From an uncultured Christensenellaceae bacterium (GTDB taxonomy: Bacteria; Bacillota_A; Clostridia; Christensenellales; UBA3700): 10,680 nt of DNA. The notes under the pieces are model-generated. The model saw only the letters and a program-made list of their open reading frames with translations. It was not told where the DNA came from and made no database searches. The stretch lies in NCBI GenBank assembly GCA_944381335.1, contig CALWKT010000117.1, positions 1 through 10,680 on the forward strand, written 5' to 3'. Positions within the stretch are counted from its first letter, which is position 1. Each line of letters starts with the position of its first letter. Positions 5,629-10,680 of the stretch are shown piece after piece. Both the position numbers and the translations under genes were made by a program.

Positions 5629-6972
5629 TTATTCTGAAGCCTTTTTCCCTGTCCCGGTTTTCGCTTTCGCCGCTGAAGTCGCGGGTTTGCCCGCCGCCGG
5701 TTTTGTTTCAGTCTTCTTTGCCGCAGTCTTCTTTTCTGCCGTCTTACCGGTAGCCGCGCTCTTTTTTGCGGGTTTCTTTTCTGCCGTCTTATCGGTAGTC
5801 GCGCTCTTTTTTACGGTCTTCTTTGCCGCCGGTTTTTTCACTTTTTCAGCCGGTTTTTCCTCCGCCTTTTCTTCAGACGCCTCTGCGTTTTCCGCTTCGG
5901 GCGCGGACTGTTCCTCGGGTACGCCTGAAATTTCTTCAGCAGGCGCAGTCCCCTCCGCGGAAACAGGCTCTTCTGTGGGCGCGACCACTTCAATGGTCAC
6001 GGATTCTGTGCTCTCCGTTTCTTCAACTACGTCGCCGTTTTGCGGTTCTTCCGCGCTCTGAACGGCATTTTCAGCCGGTTCAGCCTCTTTTTTCTCATCG
6101 GGGTTCAGCGCCTCTGCGGGCGTGCCTGTCTCATTTTCAGAAACCTGCTCTTCACTCACGTCCGGCTGTGCCGTAACGGGCGCGGTTTCAGTTGTTGTTC
6201 CGGGCGCGGTTTCCTGCGCGGTTTCCGGTTTTTCGCTTGCCTGCTGTGCGTTCTGAGAACGCAGATATTCCTCGATCGCACGGCGTTTTATCTCCTCTTC
6301 GTCAAGCGGAGTGACCCCGGAAGCAGACTCCGCGGCAAGTTGTTCTCTCTGCTTTTTCAGCTTCGCTTCTATTATTATGCGCACTACGAGGTATGCGTTG
6401 TAAAGAAGCAGAAGTATCAGCGGGAGCATTATCACAAGAAAGAAATGAGTGGGATCCTGAAGCCAGAACACGGCTTTGCCCACGCCGGCAAGCTTGCCGA
6501 GATAAATGCCCTGAATGTCGCCGGAATACAACGTTTTCGTGATTCCCGAAGTTTCGGCGTCGCCCATGGTCTCTATTACCTTGACGACCGAGCCGTTTGT
6601 CAGCTCTGTCTCTTCCACGGAAACGACGCGGTGAGTCACGAACTGAAGATCTGCCCCGACGTAATCGAGATATGTGACGATATCTCCCACTTTGAGTTCT
6701 GCTTTATCCTTTTCGGTAGCCTTCTTGACGATTATCAGATCTCCGGCAGCAAAGCTGTCGTCTTTATCGCCGTTCATACTGTCAGTCAGGACGGGCATCA
6801 GCCTGATCGACGAATCGCCGAAATCCGTGTTGCTTTCATAGCCTGTCGACAACAGGATGGATATTGAAAAAGCGATTGCGACGACCACGATCGCGATCTG
6901 AAGCACGATCAGAGCGATGTTGACCGCCTTTTTTGTTTTGCTTGCCTTGGCATCGGTATTTTTTTTAGACAT
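5629..6972 (-). CDS. sipW: SipW-like signal peptidase I with long histone-like Lys/Ala tail
   Basis: A 447-residue membrane protease. I chose the ATG at 6972 (MSKKNTDAKASK), which has the SD AAGGAAG; an in-frame TTG 10 codons earlier has no SD. Membrane segment 1 spans about 16-42. The catalytic boxes are Ser65 in LTDSMNG, His114 in VTHRVV and GDA at 137-139. Membrane segment 2 is at about 176-200. As in the other peptidase, His replaces Lys (ER/SipW type) and the Ser box is non-standard. The cytosolic tail of about 245 residues is far longer than usual. It starts with EEIKRRAIEEYLR (226-238), then has an acidic Glu/Thr/Pro/Ala-rich part (about 245-375), then a Lys/Ala-rich part (about 376-447) with a 15-residue duplication, like histone H1 or AKKPA-type tails. 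It lies 73 bases after the AAA+ gene. It should process the exported proteins of the locus; the role of the tail is unknown. Confidence 0.88.
   Translation of the reverse strand: MSKKNTDAKASKTKKAVNIALIVLQIAIVVVAIAFSISILLSTGYESNTDFGDSSIRLMPVLTDSMNGDKDDSFAAGDLIIVKKATEKDKAELKVGDIVTYLDYVGADLQFVTHRVVSVEETELTNGSVVKVIETMGDAETSGITKTLYSGDIQGIYLGKLAGVGKAVFWLQDPTHFFLVIMLPLILLLLYNAYLVVRIIIEAKLKKQREQLAAESASGVTPLDEEEIKRRAIEEYLRSQNAQQASEKPETAQETAPGTTTETAPVTAQPDVSEEQVSENETGTPAEALNPDEKKEAEPAENAVQSAEEPQNGDVVEETESTESVTIEVVAPTEEPVSAEGTAPAEEISGVPEEQSAPEAENAEASEEKAEEKPAEKVKKPAAKKTVKKSATTDKTAEKKPAKKSAATGKTAEKKTAAKKTETKPAAGKPATSAAKAKTGTGKKASE
5731..5820 (-). repeat. 45-bp tandem duplication encoding a Lys/Ala-rich 15-residue unit
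   Basis: The units at 5731-5775 and 5776-5820 are nearly identical and keep frame, encoding SATTDKTAEKKPAKK-like repeats in the tail of the signal peptidase. Their few differences are mostly C/T or single-base changes. This indicates expansion by slippage or unequal exchange. Confidence 0.75.
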
Positions 6973-6998
6973 ATTTCTTCCTTTTTCGGCATAAGCCG
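6970..6998 (-). promoter_or_regulatory. Hairpin and SD that decide the signal peptidase start
   Basis: On the minus strand a 4-bp hairpin, CGGCTTATGCCG (6998-6987), is followed by AAAAAGGAAGAAAT and the ATG at 6972. The SD AAGGAAG is well spaced for this ATG, whereas the upstream in-frame TTG at 7002 has none. The hairpin shares the core GGCTTAYGCC with the one at 2849-2860, also just before a gene of this operon. Confidence 0.5.
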
Positions 6999-7045
6999 AC
7001 AAATTTTTCTGTTTTACACCGCCGGAACGCGCGTTTTAACGCATA

Positions 7046-8581
7046 TCAGAACAGTTTCTTGAGTCTTTGCAGGTACTCTTTGCTCTCGCCCATATTTTCT
7101 TCTCCGAACAGTTCCGAGAGGTAATCGCAAAGGCCGTCGATCTCGTCGCGGATGAAGCCGAGGTTGAGTGACTCGAACTTTCTCAGGATCTTGTTGCACA
7201 GCACGTAGTCTATGCCGTCGATCTCGGTGCCGCCGCAGGCGACGTAAGACGGAACGAACTCCTTGAGCTGTTTGACGATACGGTTACCGAACGCAAGCCT
7301 GAAGTGTTCGATGACGTAATCGTCGAGGGTATTTATCTTGTCGATGACTTCCTGAGAGACCTTGTGCTCTTCCTGCGCGATCTTGAACATATTCTCGACG
7401 TGCTTGAACGAGACGTACAGCTTGTCTGTATCCGGCGCGTCGAAAGGCACGCCTTTTGTATTTATGTTGATCGGGATGGCACGGTCGTAGACCTTATCCG
7501 AAATGGCGAACGTCGAGTCGTCGTTGTTCGCGGTGCCGATGAACCACATGTTCTGAGGGAGAGTGAATCTGCCCTTCACAACGTGTTTGGGGTCGTTCGG
7601 CCAGCCGCTGGGAACGAGGTCGACGATCCAGTTGTCGCGTGACGGCATTTCGAGAATTGAAAGCATTTCTGCGAAATAGTACTCGACACGCGCGATGTTC
7701 ATTTCGTCGAGGACGGTTATGTAGATGTTTTCGTTCCAGGTCGCTTCGTACATCTTCTTGAGAACCTCGGTCTCGTTGAAGCGCTTGGTAAATTCGTTGA
7801 AGTAACCGAAAAGCTCGGTACGGTCACGCCAGGACGGCTGAACTGAAGCGATCGTCGCCGGGTTGTCCAGGAACTGACCGGTAGCGTAAGCAAGCGAGGT
7901 CTTACCTGTACCTGAAATACCTTGCAGGATGAGGAGTCTCGTGGTGGACATTCCCGCCCAGAACAGACGGATGATGCGCGGCTCATAGTAAAGGCGGAGC
8001 CTGCTTGCCGCGAAATTGCGGAAGCGGTCGCATATCTCAGCGAGCGTGATCTCGTTGTCATAAGCAGGGGGCGTGTAGTTTTCATAGATCTGATCGACTT
8101 CAGTGAGCTTGAAGAAGCGGCTTTCGCCCTCTTTGAGTTTTTTCTCGTCGGCGTTTTCTTCTTCTCCCTCTTCAGTCTCCAGTCCTTCAAGGAACGCGTC
8201 GCCTTCCGCGCCGGTAACGCGCATGCGGAGGATCCTGTCCTTTTCCTGAGTGAGCTTGAGTATCTGTTTTTTAAGATTGTGGATCTCGTCAAGCAGATCC
8301 TGGTTGATGACCGGCTTTTTGAAGCGTTTCACGAGGCGGATCGTAAACCAGACGATCACCCATATCAGCGCGGCGAGGATGGCGATGACAAGAATGGCGA
8401 TGAGCACTGCGAGTATCCATTCGCCTGCGCCCCATCCGTTGGCGTTGACCCAGAAAGCGTCGTAGTATGCCGGGAAATTGAACATCTGAAAGATGCCGCC
8501 GAAAATGCCGACGAAAATCTGAGAGATGCCTCCCCACAGTACGCCCAGAAACGCTTTGATGAAATTTAACATGTTGTCCAT
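7046..8581 (-). CDS. Membrane-anchored McrB-like AAA+ ATPase
   Basis: A 511-residue protein. The N-terminus has a hydrophobic, Gly-rich region (about 5-34) and a clear membrane segment (about 54-82, rich in Ile/Leu/Ala/Trp), followed by the basic stop RLVKRFKK. A short coiled coil (about 95-120) and an acidic linker (about 130-155) follow. The AAA+ core has Walker A GISGTGKTS (221-229), the McrB-type segment PSWRDRTELFGYFN (249-262), Walker B ITVLDEMN (288-295), sensor 1 FIGTANNDD (347-355) and a candidate arginine finger in DRAIPI (R367). McrB is the GTPase/ATPase motor of McrBC restriction, but the DNA-recognition N-terminus is replaced here by membrane segments. The gene lies 15 bases after a TasA-like gene, with a well-placed AGGGGA SD. 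I infer a hexameric motor facing the cytosol at the membrane, working with the DUF2357-like protein. Its substrate is unknown. Confidence 0.9.
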   Translation of the reverse strand: MDNMLNFIKAFLGVLWGGISQIFVGIFGGIFQMFNFPAYYDAFWVNANGWGAGEWILAVLIAILVIAILAALIWVIVWFTIRLVKRFKKPVINQDLLDEIHNLKKQILKLTQEKDRILRMRVTGAEGDAFLEGLETEEGEEENADEKKLKEGESRFFKLTEVDQIYENYTPPAYDNEITLAEICDRFRNFAASRLRLYYEPRIIRLFWAGMSTTRLLILQGISGTGKTSLAYATGQFLDNPATIASVQPSWRDRTELFGYFNEFTKRFNETEVLKKMYEATWNENIYITVLDEMNIARVEYYFAEMLSILEMPSRDNWIVDLVPSGWPNDPKHVVKGRFTLPQNMWFIGTANNDDSTFAISDKVYDRAIPININTKGVPFDAPDTDKLYVSFKHVENMFKIAQEEHKVSQEVIDKINTLDDYVIEHFRLAFGNRIVKQLKEFVPSYVACGGTEIDGIDYVLCNKILRKFESLNLGFIRDEIDGLCDYLSELFGEENMGESKEYLQRLKKLF

Positions 8582-8596
8582 AGACTTCCCCTCATC

Positions 8597-9427
8597 TTAC
8601 GGTTTTATCGCGTCCACCTGAGTGACGCGGAAGTTGTATTCAAAATTGACTTTTGCGCCTATTATTGCGTCTATGCAATCGCTGTCAGACCCTTCAAGCC
8701 AGATCAGCACGGTATACTTCTTTATCTCGTCCACGGCGAGAAACACGTCGGGCGACTCAAAAACGGTGATGTTGTTGTCCTGAGGTTCGTCAGTCGAAAA
8801 CGGCGTGGTGACGTTGGTGCCGAGAAGTTCGTCAAGCTTACTGCTCCCGAGCGGCAAAGGCTGTTGATTCTCCTTGTCGTCAGAGTCGTAAGCGATATAT
8901 TCGGGAGTGCCGTCGGAGCGGGAGACCGCATAGCAGGTCGCCTTTTCTTCATCCTCAACGATCACGATCCTGACCGCTCTTTCAATGTCTTTAGACACAT
9001 AATTGAGCACTATGGAATTTTTGAAAAGGATGTCGCTGTCGCCGACGTTTTTCAGGAAAAAGCTGAAAGCGATATAGTTGTCTCCGTGATGATCGCCCTC
9101 TTTGCCGAGCACTTCGTCTTTATAGATCCAGTCATACGTGATGTTGGAGATCTCGTCCGGTCCGTCCATTCTGAGCACGGTCGCGGGAGAAGAAAAATCT
9201 GCCGTTTTGCAGACGGAGATGTCGCCGACGTTGCTCTTGTCAACGACCACTCTCATGCTGTTTGCGTCAATGAAAGCGATCGTGCCCCAGGTGGCGCCGG
9301 TGAGCAGAAGCGCGATGATCAGAAAAATGATTATGACGGTCGTGGCGGTACGCCTTCTGCTTGCCGCACGTATCTTCTGATTTTTGATGATCTCGTCCTG
9401 TTTAGGCTTTGTAAACTCTCTTCCCAT
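8597..9427 (-). CDS. TasA-like membrane-anchored protein, first gene of the operon
   Basis: A 276-residue protein starting with ATG at 9427, preceded by AGGATAAGGGA. It has a long, very basic N-terminus (about 28 residues with RAASRRR), one strong hydrophobic segment at about 29-53, then a beta-rich outer domain. The stretch DNYIAFSFFLKNVGDSDILF (116-135) and the end region YTVLIWLEGSDSDCIDAIIG (238-257) resemble segments I associate with TasA/camelysin-type proteins of Clostridia. Unlike its neighbours it lacks an A-W-F motif after the hydrophobic segment (GTIAFIDAN instead). It may stay anchored, acting as a base or initiator for fibre assembly rather than as a polymer subunit. It is the promoter-proximal gene, 15 bases before the AAA+ ATPase, which suggests a close functional link. 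Family assignment is by pattern only. Confidence 0.82.
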   Translation of the reverse strand: MGREFTKPKQDEIIKNQKIRAASRRRTATTVIIIFLIIALLLTGATWGTIAFIDANSMRVVVDKSNVGDISVCKTADFSSPATVLRMDGPDEISNITYDWIYKDEVLGKEGDHHGDNYIAFSFFLKNVGDSDILFKNSIVLNYVSKDIERAVRIVIVEDEEKATCYAVSRSDGTPEYIAYDSDDKENQQPLPLGSSKLDELLGTNVTTPFSTDEPQDNNITVFESPDVFLAVDEIKKYTVLIWLEGSDSDCIDAIIGAKVNFEYNFRVTQVDAIKP

Positions 9428-9522
9428 TCCCTTATCCTATGCGGCCGGCGATGTAGCCATGAAGCTGAGATATTAATATGCGCACTGAAAAGACGTGCTC
9501 GCATACGGTCGCATATATAAAT

Positions 9523-9551
9523 ATTATATTATATGATTTTAGCCGTGTCAA
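9523..9551 (-). promoter_or_regulatory. Perfect sigma-A promoter of the main operon
   Basis: On the minus strand, TTGACA (9551-9546) is followed by a 17-base spacer and TATAAT (9528-9523), both exact consensus with optimal spacing. The predicted start near 9516 gives a leader of about 90 bases to the ATG at 9427. The -35 lies only about 10 bases beyond the last upstream terminator's T tract. I see no clear riboswitch in the leader. Confidence 0.88.
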
Positions 9552-9561
9552 TAGCAAAAGT

Positions 9562-9587
9562 AAAAAAATAAGCGCAAAAATTGCGCT
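9562..9587 (-). terminator. Third tandem intrinsic terminator
   Basis: A 7-bp stem AGCGCAA/TTGCGCT (9587-9581 with 9577-9571) with a 3-base loop is followed on the minus strand by TATTTTTTTA. It is the last of three hairpins after the gene ending at 9703. Confidence 0.75.
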
Positions 9588-9606
9588 GAAAACGGGAATT
9601 TTTTTC

Positions 9607-9627
9607 AAAAAGCGCCTTTTCAGGCGC
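9607..9627 (-). terminator. Second tandem intrinsic terminator
   Basis: A 6-bp stem GCGCCT/AGGCGC with a GAAA tetraloop (9627-9612) is followed on the minus strand by TTTTT (9611-9607). This is a compact, stable hairpin of classic terminator form. Confidence 0.85.
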
Positions 9628-9629
9628 GC

Positions 9630-9658
9630 AAAAACCCCACCCCGGTTTCGGGGTGAGG
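9630..9658 (-). terminator. First tandem intrinsic terminator after the 315-aa exported protein gene
   Basis: A 9-bp stem CCTCACCCC/GGGGTGGGG with one G-U pair and a 6-base loop (9658-9635) is followed on the minus strand by TTTTT (9634-9630). It lies about 45 bases after the stop codon. Confidence 0.9.
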
Positions 9659-9702
9659 TTTGATTGGTCTTAACCGATTTGTTTCAGTAACGATCAGTCG
9701 CC

Positions 9703-10650
9703 TCAGTCTGATGCTTCAAGATTGGTACCTGCAAAGGACAGATTGAACGTAACGGTACCGCTGGAAGTCGTATTGTTTACCACAGTGCCGTCATACCAGA
9801 TGTAAAGCACACAATCATACTGTCTAGAAGATGTAGCCTTGAAGGTGATCGTGCTTGCAACGCTGGTGTTGGTGGTCGAGATCGTGGAATTGTCAGCTAC
9901 GGCAACGATCTCTGTTGCTGTCGCCACATTGTCAGCTCCGGTCGCCGTGATGCCTGCGTCTACATAGTCTGCGGTGCCGATAGTTCCTTGAGCAGGCGTT
10001 TTGCTGTCAATCAGATACTTATAATTCGTTGCAAAAACAAAGTCCTGAGCGGCTACACCAGCAGCACCGTTGCCTTTGCCGATCATAACGAATCTGAATG
10101 CTTTTGCCGCGTCAAGGTCTGCACGGGACGGACCTGCGGGAACGCTTACCGTAGCGGTGATGGTCACCTGCGTTTTGTCATAGGTGGGTGCGAGCAGGAA
10201 TCTGACAGCAACAGGATGCAGACCGAAACCGTCGCTAGGAACGGTAGCGCTTCCGCTTGTTTGCTGATTATCTGCATAAAGGAACGTTACGCTGGGAAGA
10301 CCGTTGGTACCGTCAAATTCAGTGCCGGCTATCTTATTTTCCGGAAGCAACGGATTGTAACCGGTTACCGCGCCCGGAGTACCGGAAATCGCCTTGCCTA
10401 CGTTAGTCGTCCATTCGTAATCGCCCGAATAAGTTCCCATAGCCCATTCGGCAACCGGGGTTGCCTCATAGTTTTTCTCAACCGTGCTCCACCTGTAAAC
10501 GTCCGCACCTGAACCGCTTGTCGCAACTGCAAATTCATTGGTGATATTCGCAGCCTGAGACGTCGAGAACCATGCGAAAGTCGCTGTGGTCAGCGCAACT
10601 ACGATCACGAGCACGGTAGCTATTGTTGTAATTACCAAACTCTTTTTCAT
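9703..10650 (-). CDS. TasA-like exported protein, candidate major fibre subunit
   Basis: A 315-residue protein starting with ATG at 10650, with a strong SD (AAGGAGAG, about 9 bases between GGAG and ATG). It begins MKKSLV, has a hydrophobic segment at about 4-26, and ends the signal region with TFAWFSTSQA, the SipW-type motif. The mature part is rich in Thr, Ala, Ser, Gly and Val with few charges, typical of exported beta-sheet structural proteins. Near the C-terminus it has YDCVLYIWYDGT, comparable to VLIWLEG in the gene at 8597. It is monocistronic as far as visible and ends in three terminators. Its codons appear to use GGT, GTT, GCA and AAC more than its neighbours, which would fit high expression, though I judged this by eye. 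No neighbour within the window separates it from the operon. Its promoter lies outside the window. Confidence 0.85.
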   Translation of the reverse strand: MKKSLVITTIATVLVIVVALTTATFAWFSTSQAANITNEFAVATSGSGADVYRWSTVEKNYEATPVAEWAMGTYSGDYEWTTNVGKAISGTPGAVTGYNPLLPENKIAGTEFDGTNGLPSVTFLYADNQQTSGSATVPSDGFGLHPVAVRFLLAPTYDKTQVTITATVSVPAGPSRADLDAAKAFRFVMIGKGNGAAGVAAQDFVFATNYKYLIDSKTPAQGTIGTADYVDAGITATGADNVATATEIVAVADNSTISTTNTSVASTITFKATSSRQYDCVLYIWYDGTVVNNTTSSGTVTFNLSFAGTNLEASD

Positions 10651-10680
10651 AATTTTACTCTCCTTATCTTTTTAGATTTG
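10651..10680 (-). promoter_or_regulatory. 5' leader with strong SD of the candidate major subunit
   Basis: On the minus strand, AAGGAGAG (10665-10658) is followed by an AT-only spacer TAAAATT and the ATG at 10650. It is among the strongest and best-spaced ribosome sites in the window, consistent with high translation. The promoter is beyond the window edge. Confidence 0.8.

Noticed and set aside
6970..7002. TTG start at 7002 for the signal peptidase
   Set aside because: It has no SD, whereas the ATG at 6972 has AAGGAAG at good spacing and gives a normal Lys-rich N-terminus.
7031..7042. Hairpin GCGTTTTAACGC as a terminator between the ATPase and peptidase genes
   Set aside because: The 5-bp stem has a 2-base loop and no T tract follows on the minus strand.
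3627..8581. Canonical McrBC-type restriction or anti-phage module
   Set aside because: The ATPase has membrane segments instead of a DNA-reading domain, the partner shows no nuclease motif, and two signal peptidases plus exported proteins are interleaved with them. A defence role is not excluded but is the weaker reading.
353..9695. Shared 10-mer ACTGATCGTT after the stop codons of the genes ending at 367 and 9703
   Set aside because: Dozens of 10-base matches are expected by chance within 10 kb, and no longer similarity surrounds them.
1..10680. CRISPR array, tRNA or rRNA gene, insertion sequence or phage gene
   Set aside because: No regularly spaced repeats, cloverleaf-like sequences, terminal inverted repeats or transposase/integrase motifs were seen on reading both strands.

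Overview
The window carries protein-coding genes on the minus strand only. Clean Shine-Dalgarno (SD) sequences, perfect sigma-A-type promoters, hairpin/U-tract terminators, ER-type (Ser-His) signal peptidases and TasA/camelysin-like exported proteins point to a Gram-positive-type Firmicute, most likely an uncultured, medium-GC member of the Clostridia. That placement is inference; there is no rRNA or other taxonomic marker here.

Layout in the direction of transcription (right to left). (1) 10650-9703: a single gene for a 315-aa SipW-type exported protein with an FAWFS signal motif, closed by three tandem hairpin terminators (9658-9562). (2) A perfect TTGACA-N17-TATAAT promoter (9551-9523) opens a tightly packed operon of seven genes: a membrane-anchored TasA-like protein (9427-8597), a membrane-anchored McrB-like AAA+ ATPase (8581-7046), a SipW-like signal peptidase with a histone-like Lys/Ala tail (6972-5629), a DUF2357-like protein with acidic and coiled-coil segments in place of a nuclease (5606-3627), a second SipW-like signal peptidase (3637-2870, overlapping its neighbour by 11 bases), a second FAWFS exported protein (2840-1998) and a small exported protein with BspA-type leucine-rich repeats (1914-1270). 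Two tandem terminators close it (1269-1201). (3) A second perfect promoter (1022-995), preceded by a 12-bp direct repeat spaced exactly 20 bp, drives another small exported protein (954-367) and a further membrane-anchored or exported protein that runs off the left edge (256-1).

How the parts may work together: several short exported beta-rich proteins carry SipW-type signal regions, and two dedicated signal peptidases are encoded among them, which is the logic of a TasA-like surface-fibre or matrix system. The unusual part is that the same operon encodes a McrB-like AAA+ ATPase with N-terminal membrane segments and a DUF2357/McrC-like partner without a visible nuclease. I infer a membrane-associated ATPase complex that may act in secretion, assembly or quality control of the surface proteins, rather than a DNA restriction system. 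This is a hypothesis from gene content and order. No tRNA, rRNA, CRISPR array, transposase or phage gene was seen.
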